From Calonectria ilicicola (lineage: Eukaryota > Ascomycota > Sordariomycetes > Hypocreales > Nectriaceae), in assembly GCA_020809705.1 (NCBI GenBank), contig CP085829.1:1860001-1924000 (forward strand): 64,000 nt of DNA, written 5' to 3'. This document shows positions 1-11,749 of the stretch, piece by piece; the stretch's first letter is position 1, and every line of letters begins with the position of its first letter. The notes beneath the pieces were generated by a model, which saw only the letters and a list, made by a program, of their open reading frames with translations, was not told where the DNA came from and searched no databases. Position numbers and translations under genes: made by a program.

Positions 1-2
1 AC

Positions 3-842
3 TACTACTCTGATGAGGCCACCGGCTCATCCCGCCGTAAGAAACATCGCCAGCCACAGGAAGAGTATGAGGCTCGTGGTCGAAGCTGCGGCCCTGAACG
101 ACGAGCCCGCGGCTTCACTCCACCACCTATTATCCCTGATCCTGATCGCGAACCCCCTCGTCGACGCAACCGTTCTTCACGACACCAACGCGACTTTCAT
201 CAGGAACGAGACTCTCGTTTCATAGATCCATATGAACAAGAGTTTTATCCAAGAGACCCACCACCTCGTCATTATCCAACAGGTCCGCCTGAGAGGGCAC
301 CTCAAGACCTGCCATACCGTTCTCGGGCAGTGCCTCGGGGCGTTTCACCTGAGCCCCGGCCCCGAGGCCGCAGTTCTCGACATCCGGACTACGATGACAA
401 TGATGAACATGTTACTGCACGTCGCCGGAATCCGCGGTCACAAACAAGGGGCCGCCATGATCGGGATCCATCAGGGGCTTCACCGACGAGAGGCCGCCCT
501 CCCCCTACTCAGCGCAGCCGTGACCCTGCCGCAAGGCGTAGCTCGATGCCTGCCTCAACTAAACCGCGCACGCCTTGGTGGCAAAATCCATTGATACAGG
601 CTGGCGCTCGCGGGGCTCTAACTGCCGGTGCCCAGGCAGCTATGAAATCTCGAGATGATCCCAGCCCATGGATTGGCCCTAAGGGCGCAAAGGTAGCAAC
701 TGCTGCGCTAGGAGCCGCGTTTGTAGATGGCTTCATTGGTCAGAAACATCCAAAGAGCACGAGACAAAGCATTGCAAAACACGGTGTTGACTTAGCTACT
801 GAGAAAGTAGCGGCTGGCGCTGCTCGTCATCGCCATTCATGA
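3..842 (+). CDS. C-terminal part of an Arg/Pro-rich fungal protein (5' end outside window)
   Basis: The frame is open from the first bases of the window to a TGA at 840-842, so about 279 codons of a longer gene are visible. The first two thirds are low-complexity, rich in Arg, Pro, Asp and Ser, with many RR, PPP and DPD patches, and are probably disordered. After a WWQNPL motif the last 85 residues change character: Ala/Gly-rich, small-residue helices (AGARGALTAGAQAA and KVATAALGAAFVDGF) that resemble glycine-zipper segments, then a basic tail ending HRHS. I do not recognise the family and assign no function. The bias towards charged codons in one frame only, and the clean stop, support it being real. 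No intron is needed in the visible part. Confidence 0.7.
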   Translation, partial: YYSDEATGSSRRKKHRQPQEEYEARGRSCGPERRARGFTPPPIIPDPDREPPRRRNRSSRHQRDFHQERDSRFIDPYEQEFYPRDPPPRHYPTGPPERAPQDLPYRSRAVPRGVSPEPRPRGRSSRHPDYDDNDEHVTARRRNPRSQTRGRHDRDPSGASPTRGRPPPTQRSRDPAARRSSMPASTKPRTPWWQNPLIQAGARGALTAGAQAAMKSRDDPSPWIGPKGAKVATAALGAAFVDGFIGQKHPKSTRQSIAKHGVDLATEKVAAGAARHRHS

Positions 843-1247
843 TATGATGATTTTCAAGGATGCAACGACCCTTTCCCTGATGGGAATGTTTACTAAGTTG
901 ATTTTTATGCCCTTTATGAGCTGGTGTTTAGGATTGTTTCAGTCAAGTAATTACTAGGGATATTGTTTTGAATGGAGTAAGGGAATTCAAGTTAACGAAA
1001 GAGAAAAAAAAACCGTCAAAGATATCACTTCATTGCCAATAGGAAGCATGCAAAAGAAAGATTGAGATGATATAATGAATAAACAAATGGATTAATTAAA
1101 AATACATGCCCAAAATTTCTACCAGTAACGGCTCATCCGGTTAGTGTTGAAGATCATTCACTTCAATCTATGTTGCTATCCATCACTATATCAGACAAAA
1201 GACAAGTTCCATCTTTTTAAGCATCCTTGCATGTTCTCAAGGGAGTC
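843..1247. other. intergenic region
   Basis: About 400 bases between two convergent genes, serving as 3' flanks of both. It contains a short A-run near 1005-1012. No coding frame or RNA gene was seen. Confidence 0.6.
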
Positions 1248-1808
1248 TTAAGAAGTTGACAAATTCCAGGGTCGACAACGATCAGCTGCACAGAAGCCGT
1301 TGCAGCATGGCCCTACATACTGACCACTCGAATTGTAGCACTCCCCTAGCATTTTCGTTAGGCCCATCCAATGACAATGTAATGCAATACACTCACCATA
1401 CGTATCCACACATGTTCCATAACAGCTCACGCTGATAATGGGCTGGGGTGGTCCAACAGCAATTTGCTGGAGTCCGTTTGCGCCAATATGTTGCGCCAGA
1501 GCCTTCTCCCCCTTGGTGACGAATGTACATTGCTGGAGTGCGTTATAATCCACGGCGTCAATTAAATTGACTGATAAGCCTTCGTCTATAAGCAAAGAAT
1601 CTATGGTCAGCCGCTGGTCGAGTCAGATGGACTGAAACTCACTCGTTAGCCTGACTGCGCCATCCGCAGGAATCACCATCTCGTACGAGGCAGGACCTCC
1701 ATGGAAAGTGAGGTGAACTGCCCGCGCGCCAGTGCTAGACCTTATTTCAAATTGAGCGAAAGCTCCAGGCAATGTAACAATGCTAAAAATGGTTGAAAAG
1801 GGCTTCAT
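1248..1808 (-). CDS. small secreted cysteine-rich protein (effector-like)
   Basis: Two exons, 1808..1643 and 1585..1248, joined across a 57-bp GTGAGT..TAG intron, give 167 residues. The ATG at 1808 begins a typical signal peptide: MKP, a hydrophobic core, then GAFA with likely cleavage before QFEIRS near residue 18. The mature N-terminal half is free of cysteine and looks like beta strands (AVHLTF, YEMVIP). The C-terminal hundred residues carry ten cysteines, including SCYGTC and PCCNGFC, with the tail ending CRPW. Many disulfides, a small size and a signal peptide are typical of fungal apoplastic effectors, but no enzymatic motif is visible and I do not recognise a named family. Splicing restores phase exactly (ACG A + AC gives Asn 56). 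It lies upstream of a surface-polysaccharide synthase on the same strand and close to a LysM gene. Confidence 0.75.
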
Positions 1809-2645
1809 GATCTTTGATTGAGGACCAAGGACCAGCTTTGTGGATATTGTGAGTACTCCCATCCTGTCTCTCCGACACAAAGAGGTCATGTTTTGGGTAA
1901 TTTATAGTCAGAGAGTAGAGTTCGATCGCGATACAGTTTAAAACGGCGTATTTGATTACCCGACTGAACGCACGATCGTGATCGGATGAGGCCGTTCGGT
2001 GGAATGGCCAAGGAAACTAAACTAAAATACGAAGCACTTTTGTAGGACCTGGATGAGCCACTACCGAGAGACATTACCGACGATCTCTCGTACTAGAAAA
2101 AGACTAACATTTAATATGATATCACAGCTGAACCTCGTCAATTATCACATGCTTTCGGATCTGGTTTGGTAAGGACTCTCGTACATAATTTGGCACCGCA
2201 TAAATTGCTGCTAGAAAATGAGTTTTGCACGTCCATTTACCATCAAAAGGGGCCTAGGAAGCCAAACATGGTCAATAAACCGGAAATCCATATTTACTAT
2301 CACCATGACAGATCCTATTTTCCATAAGCTTAGCCTAAAAGTATCAGGATCTAATTATCAAGAGCTCGTCTCATCCATCTAAGCCTAAAAACATGTTCAA
2401 TGCGCAAACAAATCAGTCACTAGCTACGGGGGGACGAGTCTTCGGCCAATATACCTCCCAAGATTGAACTTGAGATGATACCTGTCATCAGTCATTGTTT
2501 CTTATGGGTATGTTGGGAATATCCAAATGCGTAAAAAAACATTTTTGTGGGTTTATTTATGAAACCTTATACGCCGACAAGTCGCTGAGACTCTATTCTA
2601 CCATTGACCCAGTGCCTAACAAGATAGTTTCTAAGGCCGTACAGT
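1809..2645. other. intergenic region
   Basis: About 840 bases between the stop of the glycosyltransferase gene and the start of the cysteine-rich protein, both on the minus strand. It must hold the promoter of the latter. Short open frames here have no codon bias or motif. Composition is mildly A+T-rich. No RNA gene or repeat was recognised. Confidence 0.55.
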
Positions 2646-4229
2646 TTATCTAGTCAACCAACTTTGACTCTTCAATGTTGGCAAAGCTAATATGGACGAC
2701 CAGCTTACAAATATCATCTGAAACAGACCAGCAAGCCCGGAATATTGCAACCGCCAAAATAGCCTCAGTTTTCTCTTTTCTATAAAAATTTCCCTCCCCA
2801 TGTGTATTTGTGGCCGTATTTCATTTTCATTATCCTCAAGTATGCCTACAGATGGCTGTTGCATATGATGCTTTTCTTCCTCTTCCTCTCCGAATGCGTC
2901 AGCAACAAAAAGGAGACTATGCCAGAATGAGTACAATACAGTTGCTGCAAGCCCAACTGGAATCATTGCTGGTTGATAAATGGCATTGCGTACTTGCATA
3001 AAAGAGTACACGACGAGTAAAGGGTTGCTGATAGCCGTAGTGATCAAGTTCAGGAGCAAATACAAGCTACCTGATAAACGAAAAATAGATTCTATGGGGA
3101 GATAGTGCATTTTCTCCAAAGCCGCACCATCCAAGGCTTCTTTGGACCCAGGTTTGTGATGCAAGGCCATATACTCTTCAGAGAGGTTCTTGGATCGCCC
3201 CAAAACCCCATTGATGGCCATACCCAAAAAGCCCATGCAAAGATACACATATGAGCTTCGCTCCCATCGTGTATACATTAGCATTGTCCTAGTGGCAGTT
3301 TCAGGTGCTGTCGTGTAAACCACGGCATTACTTTGATATTTCGTCATCCACCCGCGTTGTAGTAGCCCCATTGTTAGCTCAACATCCTCTCCGTGGCGTA
3401 ATGGTGCGCCAAGGAATGTGGACTCAATGAGTCCGGTCAGTAATGGGAGGACAGCTGACGCCCGAAAAGCAGACAACGCCCCAGGCAATATGGTTACGAA
3501 GCCTCCAGTATGAGATTGTGCTGCACGGGGGATATTGCCACTGGCGTCGAAGAGTATGTCGAGAAGTCGTGGCACGATCTTGCGCTTCACATTAAGTGCA
3601 GTAAGATGGCCGGCCACTCCTCCTACTCGTGTATCGCACATCATCGGTGCGACGATGTTGCGAAGAGATCTTCTACCCAGGATACTATCTGAGTCCAGTG
3701 ACACAATGATATCTCCTTGCGCAAGGCGGAAGCCAGTGCAAATGGCGGCCCGTTTGCCGAGGTTATTGGGATGTTTATGCGTCAAACAAGATATGCCAGA
3801 GGATTCAAGAATGAGCACCGCAGACTTAATATGCTTCCATGTGTCGTCAACTGAGCCATCGTCAATGACAACAACTTGAAGCTTGATTCGTGGATACTCC
3901 GATTGCAACACCGAGTTCATTGCATATTGAATGAATGAGGATTCGTTATAGGCCGGTATCACAACCGTAATATAAGGCAATCCTGTGGCGTCTTTGGGCG
4001 GTTCAACAGGCTTGTAGACAATCCAAGCAAGAACAGTGCTGATCTCTTCCACTGCCACAATGACCACGAGAGATCCAAGAACCCGCCCGAAAATTCCTGT
4101 GAAGGGTGTCCAAAGTTCTACATGGGACGTGAAATAATATAGGCCCAATGCTGTTACCAAAGTGCCGATGATCTTTGTTATTCCGCATGCAGCTCTGAAC
4201 TCAGCTCCATGAAGCTGAAACACGCTCAT
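2646..4229 (-). CDS. processive family-2 glycosyltransferase (hyaluronan/chitin synthase-like membrane protein)
   Basis: Single-exon reading of 527 residues from the ATG at 4229 (the frame is open a little further, but only from a GTG). Two hydrophobic segments at about residues 16-33 and 50-72 precede a cytosolic GT-A domain: IPAYNE at 91-96, DDGS at 123-126 (UDP binding), DSDS at 179-182 (metal-binding DxD), PGALSAFR at about 249-256, and GED at 280-282 (acceptor/catalytic region). The processivity motif QxxRW reads MYTRW, so Arg-Trp is kept but Gln is replaced by Met. Four further hydrophobic segments follow the GT domain, as in hyaluronan, NodC and class-I-like synthases. Family knowledge predicts polymerisation of a UDP-sugar and export across the plasma membrane; the product is unknown. 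A short upstream exon cannot be excluded. Neighbouring secreted genes suggest a surface or host-interface role, which is inference. Confidence 0.85.
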   Translation of the reverse strand: MSVFQLHGAEFRAACGITKIIGTLVTALGLYYFTSHVELWTPFTGIFGRVLGSLVVIVAVEEISTVLAWIVYKPVEPPKDATGLPYITVVIPAYNESSFIQYAMNSVLQSEYPRIKLQVVVIDDGSVDDTWKHIKSAVLILESSGISCLTHKHPNNLGKRAAICTGFRLAQGDIIVSLDSDSILGRRSLRNIVAPMMCDTRVGGVAGHLTALNVKRKIVPRLLDILFDASGNIPRAAQSHTGGFVTILPGALSAFRASAVLPLLTGLIESTFLGAPLRHGEDVELTMGLLQRGWMTKYQSNAVVYTTAPETATRTMLMYTRWERSSYVYLCMGFLGMAINGVLGRSKNLSEEYMALHHKPGSKEALDGAALEKMHYLPIESIFRLSGSLYLLLNLITTAISNPLLVVYSFMQVRNAIYQPAMIPVGLAATVLYSFWHSLLFVADAFGEEEEEKHHMQQPSVGILEDNENEIRPQIHMGREIFIEKRKLRLFWRLQYSGLAGLFQMIFVSWSSILALPTLKSQSWLTR

Positions 4230-5464
4230 CGCGGGAACCGGAAGATGATAAATTTGATTATGGCCATTCACAGGGCCTGTGATGAGAAAGAGATCGAAGC
4301 AATTGCAATCTGGTTAAAAGAGAAAGATAACATCAAGCATAAAGCCAAGAATTTGCCAGGTGAATGGAGAGCATTTTCAGGTATAGACTCGGAGAGAGGT
4401 AGCGCCAGAGCAACCTAAATAGAGACATGTCAAGAAGCCAGCATCTAGAAGTTTTGATAAACCTTATGTCAGAAGGAAACATGTGAGTCTGCAGTAACTA
4501 AAGTTCCAGTTCATTTGATCCTAATACATATTTGGCTGTTGCAAAAAAACCTTCGGGTGACTATTATCCCTGTCTACCTGATCATACCCACTTTTTGCAT
4601 TATTTATTATGGGTTGAGTTCAATAGTCGGGTGAGGCAAATATCAAGTTCCGGAACGTATTACTCCATTGAGCGTATATATAGACCGAAAGCCCATTTCC
4701 CGTTTAGGAAACCATTTCATGATGAACGATTATATTCGTAGTTATTCTTAGTTATAGATGAAACTAGGGTCCTAACTCCATCGGCTACGACACTTTTGTG
4801 GAGTTTCCTTACGATACTTTCTTGGCTCAATGCGAGCCCATTCCGTATCAACATTTCTTGGAGCCTCCACACGTGCCGTTTTATTTCGGCTTGTAACAGT
4901 CCTGGTTTTGAAATCCCATGATGAGCTAAACGAAACCTTGATGTCAGATAGGTTTTGTGAAGACAAAGGTCTAGACTACTCACGCACAAACAGATGATGT
5001 GCCAATGTTACATCGTTGTCCGATTATCTCAGGCATTGATTGAGAATATCTGCTTACATCTCAAGAATAATGTCTTTATCGGTGTATGAATAATTTAAGT
5101 TTGCAATACGGAGGACACGTTCAAGAGAAATAGCTCCGAATACGGTTTCCATGACTCCCGCTCCGAGAAATGGGCCCATCAGCCTCTTCCAAGCTGAGTT
5201 GTTGGCCTGATCGCCACAGCACCGGTTATCCCAGCGTTTTGGACATGCTTGACTTCCTTCCGTTCCAAAAAGAGTAAAATAGAAATAGCGTTGAAGCTTG
5301 AGCCCGCTTAGCATTCTGTAAGCAGGTAAACTATACATATATATATCCAACACATCGCCATCTACATTTATTAGAATCACCTCTCAGATATACACACACT
5401 TCCTTGAAATTTGTTCATCGCTTCATATTCAACTATTTCAACTTCCATCAAAATATTATCCATC
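4230..5464. other. intergenic region between divergent genes
   Basis: About 1.2 kb separating the glycosyltransferase (-) from the LysM gene (+), hence promoters of both. Two minus-strand frames (4717-4989, 5054-5380) are open, but they lack motifs and the second overlaps the probable LysM promoter, so I do not call them genes. Confidence 0.5.
5332..5346 (+). promoter_or_regulatory. TATA-like box upstream of the LysM gene
   Basis: A TATACATATATATAT run lies about 120 bases upstream of the ATG at 5465. It is followed by a pyrimidine-rich, ATG-free leader, which is the usual arrangement for a strongly regulated fungal secreted-protein gene. Inferred from position only. Confidence 0.35.
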
Positions 5465-5980
5465 ATGAAGGTTGCTTGCTTGGTTTTCCTCGCCTCCATG
5501 GCCACCGCCGCCGTAACTCCTCCCAGGCCGACGCAGGCACCCGATTTGGTAGGGCATAATCTACTCTCGTCCTCCTCCTAACTAACTCTTCGAACAAAAT
5601 AGGCCGCACGCCAATGCAGTGTCGAAACACATGTCGTGACTAGCGCTGAGGCCCTGAACAATATCGCAAGCAGCCTCGGGGTTGGAGTATGCAATATTGC
5701 CACTTCGAATGCCATAACGGATATTAACAGCATTTTTGCGGGCCAAACCCTGACCTTTGCTGCTTCCGGATGCGAGACTCCAGTCAGTGCGACTCAATGT
5801 TGTCTCTCTGCAGCTCAGCAGACAACCCATATTGCAGTCAGTGGGGATAGCCTCTGGGATCTTTCCCTCAAGAATGGTGTAGCTCTAGATGCACTAAACA
5901 GCGCGAACCCAACCATTGGAGACATGTTCGCTGTCGGTGCAACAATCACCATCCCTGCCCGAGCTGCAACCAACTGCTAA
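5465..5980 (+). CDS. secreted LysM-domain protein (chitin-binding effector type)
   Basis: Exons 5465-5548 and 5603-5980, split by a 54-bp GTAGGG..TAG intron with a perfect CTAAC branch site, encode 153 residues. A signal peptide (MKVACLVFLASMATAAV) is followed by a short Pro-rich linker. Two LysM-like modules follow: a divergent one from about HVVTSAEALNNIA to AGQTLTF, and a clear one starting HIAVSGDSLWDLS, running through NSANP and ending ATITIPA. Six cysteines flank and link the modules. In fungi such proteins sequester chitin fragments or protect hyphae from chitinases; with no catalytic domain this is the expected role. It is the last gene before the AT-rich block, whose edge lies about 460 bases downstream. 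The start is fixed by the signal peptide and by phase-0 splicing. The C-terminal TNC end and size fit fungal LysM effectors well. Confidence 0.88.
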
Positions 5981-6440
5981 GCGTCTTAACCAAGGGGTTG
6001 ATTGATGAAAGGGGATGGTTCGGGTTCAACCGGGTTATGTCATTAGGCTTGAGTGAGGAGGTTTAGTTAGCCCAGTCATAACACTGGCTAGTTTGAGATG
6101 GAAAAGCGATATAGTCTCAACACTGTAGATGCTTAATAAGCCTTGAACAATGAAACAAGTATATCGAACGCTTAAATTGCGCGTCATCGTGCCAATTGCA
6201 AAGCTGCGAGCCCCATGTCCACCCTCCTACCCACCCACCGTCAATGCCTTTTGCAGCTCTCCGAAAGCCTTCCCAGGGGGTCTTCGGACTTCCCTCCAAC
6301 GCGCAGGTGTTACATTAGCAAACCTATCATACTTACAAGACAGAATTAATACACACAAGTCCACTAACCAAACCAGCTGTAAGAAGGCTAGGGGAGAACA
6401 GAGGCTGAGCAAACTGACCGACCAGGTTACGTATATACTT
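5981..6440. other. intergenic: 3' flank of LysM gene up to the AT-block edge
   Basis: About 460 bases of normal composition with no gene recognised. The switch to almost pure A+T happens within a few tens of bases at about 6440-6480. Confidence 0.6.
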
Positions 6441-6835
6441 GAAGTGGTGTGTATGTATTATATTTTTATCTTATAAGTATAAAGTCTTTATTTATCTTTA
6501 TTAAAAATAAAAAGATATAAAAAATTAATAAAAATATTTCTATAAAAAAAATTTTTTTTTATTTAAAAATAATAATAAATAATAATTATTATATTTTTAT
6601 TAAATATTAAATAAAAATTTTTTTTAATTATTTAAATAAATATTATTTAACTTTTTTTTTAATTTTAAAATCTATATAAAATCTATTTATTATTTTCTTT
6701 AATCTTTATAAATAAATCTTATTTTTTTTTAAATTTTATTTATTTAATTTTTATATTTATTATTAATAATATTTATTATAAAATTTTAAATTTAATTTTT
6801 TTAAAAATTTAAATTTATTATTTTAATAAATTATA

Positions 6836-7745
6836 AATTTTAATTTAAAAAAAACTTTAAAATTATAATAATAATAAATATAATTAAATTTAATTATATA
6901 ACTTATGTCTTTCATATAGTTATTTTCTTCCTTTTAGGAAAGGAAGACGCCGACAAGGTCACGGGACCTAAAGGCACGCCTCGGGATGGACTTTCAGATC
7001 TGTTGGTACAATTGCCCTTGTGCCAACTCTGGAGCCTAAAGGCAATACACAATGAAAACCTTGTTAATTATATAACTTATTTAATTAAAATATAATTAAT
7101 TTTATAATAAAATTATTTTTATAAAAGTTTAAATAATTATATTTAAAATAATTTTTTTATTAAAATTATAAATCTTAATATATATTTTTTATTATTTTTA
7201 ATATAATATTATTTAAATATTATATTCTTTATAATTAAAATTATTTATTTATTAAAAAATATATTAATAATATTTTTTATAAATAATTATTTTTTATATT
7301 ATATATTAAATATTAATTAAAACTTATTAAAAATAAATTAAATATAAATAATAATATTAATTTTATAATTTATTAAAAATAAAATTTATTATATATAAAT
7401 TTTAAATATTTTAATTTTATATTATTAATTTTAATATAAATAATTAAAAATTTATTAAAAAAAATATAAAATTATAAAAAAATATTATATAAAAATATAA
7501 TAAATTTATATTTAAAAAATCAAATTTAATAAAAAAATCTTTTATTATAAATATTTATAATAATAAATATAAAAATTAAATAAATAAAATTTAAAAAAAA
7601 TAAGATTTATTTATATAAATTAAGAAAAATAATGAATAGATTTTATATAAATTTTAAGATTAAGGAAAAAAAGAGCTAGATAGTATTTATTTAAGTAATT
7701 AAAAGTGCTTTTCTTTTTATTTAATATTTAATAAAAATATAATTA
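6836..7745 (-). repeat. family B repeat interrupted by a family A insertion
   Basis: Begins with the family B terminus (TAATAAATTATAAATTTTAATTT, the mutated form of the GGTAAATTGTAGGCTCTAACC end) and ends near the TAAGTAATTAAAAGTGCTTTT motif and TTAATAAAAATATAATTATT. A 158-base family A piece sits inside it. Extent judged by eye against copies at 17.8 and 28.5 kb. Confidence 0.6.
6907..7064 (+). mobile_element. family A short copy, almost unmutated, with a 10-16 bp flanking duplication
   Basis: This 158-base stretch has ordinary base composition inside an A+T desert. It starts GTCTTTCATATAGTTATTTT and ends AACCTTGT. The 16-mer TAATTATATAACTTAT occurs at 6891-6906 and again at 7065-7080, while uninterrupted family B copies (for example near 13855) have this site once, so it is an insertion. 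Compared with the copy at 12445, differences are transitions of RIP type, with the G/C states here. Its length is below the roughly 400-base duplication size known to trigger RIP in Neurospora, which may explain its survival. Confidence 0.75.
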
Positions 7746-8053
7746 TTGCTTTTATAATTATATTTAATATAATATTATAAAATTAAGAAAGTACTTTTAT
7801 AATTAAAAAATAATAATTATTATTTTTAAGATATTTAAATTAACTTTATAAAAATAAATTAATAAAATATATTATTATTATATAATATACTTAATACTTT
7901 TTATAAATTAATAAGATATAAGAAATTAATTAAAAGAGAGAAAGCTAAAATTAAGTATATAATACTTAATAATAATTATAGCTTAAAGATAAATAGACTA
8001 ATATAAAGTTAATATATTAATTAATTATTTTTTTTAATATAAATAAAATTACT

Positions 8054-8276
<223 letters not shown>

Positions 8277-8867
8277 TAAAATAAAACTTAATAATTCTTA
8301 ATAAAAGTAACTAATTATATTTTTATTAAACATATATTATTATGAATTAAAATTATAACTTACCTTTTAAAATACCTAAGTAAGTTTTCCTATTATTCTT
8401 ATTAAATATACTTAAATATTACTTAAAAATAATTAAATCTTTAAAATAAAATTAACCTTTATTTTAATAATACTATTAATAATAATAATAAGGTTTATAT
8501 TAAAAAGGGAAGGAAAAATCTTAATATTATTAATACTTATTTATATTAAGAAAGTATATTTTAGAATATCTATTTATATAATTATATAAGCCTTATTTAA
8601 ATTTAAAAATACTAAGATTATATTTAAGTTAAAATATCCATTTTCTAATAAGTAAATATAGATTTTATAATACCCTAATAAATACTCTATTATATCTATT
8701 AATAATCATATATTATTATTTATTTTTAATAAGACTAAATAAAATAATAAAAATAAAAGGGAGAGTTCCTAGTATTATTAAAGGTATATTAAATCTAAAT
8801 TATTTTCTTACTATTATTTTTATTATTATATAATATAAAAAAAAATTCCCCTTTTTAAGGCCATTAA

Positions 8868-9576
8868 TAATTATATTTTTATTAAATATTAAATAAAAAA
8901 AAGCACTTTTAATTACTTAGATAGGTACTATCTAGCTCTCCTTTTCCTTAATCTTAGAATTATTTTCTTTAATTTTTATAAATAAATCTTACTTTTTTTA
9001 AATCTTAATTATTTAATTTTTATATTTATTATTATAAATATTTATAATAAGATTCTTTTTTATTAAATTTAATCTTTTAAATATAAATTTTTTATAATTT
9101 TATATTCTTTTTTAATAAATTTTTAATTATTTATATTAAAATTAATAATATAAAATTAAAATATTTAAAATTTATATATAATAAATTTTATTTTTTAATA
9201 AATTATAAAATTAATATTATTATTTATATTTAATTTATTTTTAATAAATTTTAATTAATATTTAATATATAATATAAAAAATAATTATTTATAAAAAATA
9301 TTATTAATATATTTTTTAATAAATAAATAATTTTAATTATAAAGAATATAATATTTAAATAATATTGTATTAAAAATAATAAAAAATATATATTAAAATT
9401 TATAATTTTAATAAAGAAAGTTATTTTAAGTATAATTATTTAAGTTTTTATAAAAGTAATTTTATTATAAAATTAATTATATTTTAATTAAGTAAATTAT
9501 ATAATTAAATTTAATTATATCTATTATTATTAAAGCTTTAAAGCTCTCTCTAGGTTAGAGCCTATAATTTACTAAA
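8868..9576 (+). repeat. family B repeat copy
   Basis: Starts TTATATTTTTATTAAATATTA, carries the GCACTTTTAATTACTTAGAT and TACTATCTAGCTCTCC motifs, and ends with the GCTCTCTCTAGGTTAGAGCC terminus and an AATTTACTAAAATA edge. About 0.7 kb, no coding frame. Confidence 0.65.
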
Positions 9577-10675
9577 ATAATAATAACTATATATATATAT
9601 ATATATAATAGGCTAATAAGTAGATAATAAGGGTCGAGTGAAGTAGGGTAGAATGGAGTTAGTAATATAATTATTTTAGAAGTAAGTTTCTTTAAATAGT
9701 ATATAAAATCTTAATATATTTTTAATATTAATAAATTTAAAGATTTTTAAAAATAATAATAATATAAATATAATTTATTTTTTTTAATTAAATAATTAAA
9801 ATTAAAAAAATTATAAAAAGATAAATTAAATTAAGTAATTTAAATTAAAGGAATATATTTTAATATTAAGCTTTATTAGACTTTTTTATTAAGGTATTAA
9901 AGATAATATTTTTAAATTATTATAATATTTAGTAATTTTCTTATTTTAAATTTATATTTATAAGTCTTATTTAATCTATTAATTTATTATATAATTAAAC
10001 TTATATATAAGTAAAAGAGAATTAAATATAAATATTTAAGTTTTTATAAAAATAAATTTATTATTATAAATTAATTATATTTTAATTAAATAAATTATAT
10101 AATTTATTAAAATATGTATTTAATATATATTTATATTATTATTAATTTACTTTTTTAAATTTTTATTTTATATTTAAATTTAATATTTCTATTTATTATT
10201 TATTTTATATTATTATAACACTTTTTTTATAAAAAAAGAAAATTATTATTAATAATTATATATTTATTATTAAATAAAATAATAAATATATTATTAAATA
10301 AATTAATTTTAATAATTATTTTAATTTAAATAATAGGAATAATAAATATTAACCTAAATATTTAAATATAAAAGATAGTAAAGTATTAGTAATATTTAAT
10401 AAACATTTATAGCTAATTTAGTTTATTAAGTAAAGTAAGCTATTTTAATTAAAAGTAATTGATAGGTTTTGGAGGGTTTAAGTAATTAAATATTTTAAAT
10501 AAATAGCTTTTTAATATTATAATTATAAATTATTTAAAAAATAAAAATATTTTATTTTATTTTATTATATATTTATTTATTATTAAAGTATATATTATTT
10601 AATTATTATTTAATTATTATATTATTATTAATTATTATTAATAAACTTTTTATATTATTACTTTTTTATTATTAT

Positions 10676-11348
10676 ATCTTTTATATAATTATTTTCTTTC
10701 TTTTAAAAAGAAAAATACTAATAAAATTATAAGACCTAAAAGCATCCTTAAAATAGACTTTTAAATTTATTAGTATAATTACCTTTATACTAACTTTAAA
10801 GCTTAAAGGTAATATAAGATAAAAAACCTTAATAACTAGAAACCCTATATAGTAAAGAGAAGAATTTTCTCTCTTAAATATATACCAAAAAAACCCTTAA
10901 ATATATACCCTTAAATATATATATATATAGCTAAGATATCTATTTATAAATAATATATTATTTATATTAATAATAATCTTTTAAAAAGGGAATTTATAAT
11001 TAAATATGTTAATTAATTAATTTAAATTAATAAAATTTAATTTAATAAATTTAATTAAAAATATTTTTTACTATTTTAAAATAATATAAAAAAAATATAT
11101 TAAATAAATAATATAAATAATAAAATTAATATTAAAATATTTTAAAATATTTAAAAATAAGAGATCTTTTTTAAATGGTGGGTGAAAAATATTTTTAAAA
11201 AAATAAATAATAAAAGATATAAATAGATTTATATATTAAATAAAATACTTAAAAGTATTAAATAATAAAAGGAAAAGAAAGAAAAAGATTATAAAATAGA
11301 AAATGTAAATAATAATTTAATTAAATAACTAATAGGATATAATTCGTG
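10676..11348 (+). mobile_element. family A element with about 16-bp target-site duplication
   Basis: A RIP-degraded copy beginning ATCTTTTATATAATTATTTT (for GTCTTTCATATAG) and ending with ACTAATAGGATATAATTCGTG. Flanks: ACTTTTTTATTATTAT at 10660-10675 and the same string with one extra T from 11349. A duplication this long fits target-primed reverse transcription better than LTR (4-6 bp) or hAT (8 bp) integration. Confidence 0.7.
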
Positions 11349-11749
11349 ACTTTTTTTATTATTATATTATTATTAATTTTCTTTTATTTTTCTTTATTAT
11401 AGATAATATTTTTTTATTAATTATATATTACTAATTTTATTAATATATATAATCTTAGTAAATATTTATCTTAAGAAAAGTAGAGACTAATTTGTTCCTA
11501 AGGTAAATATCATAGTATTATTTATATATAATTAATCTTCATTATATTATATTTAATATTTAATTTATAAAAAAATTAATAATTATTTAAATTAATATAT
11601 TAATATTATATTATTTATTTTAATTAAGTTTAATATTTAGAAATTTTATTAAATATAAATTATCTTTTGAAATTATTTTCTTTTTATTTTCTTTAAAAAT
11701 TTTATTTTAATATTATTAAAAAATCTTAATTCTTATAATTTTAAAATAT

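Noticed and set aside
5054..5380. 108-codon minus-strand frame upstream of the LysM gene
   Set aside because: No recognisable motif or signal peptide, and it overlaps the TATA-like box and probable promoter of the LysM gene.
6907..7064. Interpretation of the family A short copy as a solo LTR
   Set aside because: The ends are not TG..CA and the flanking duplication is 10-16 bp, not 4-6 bp.
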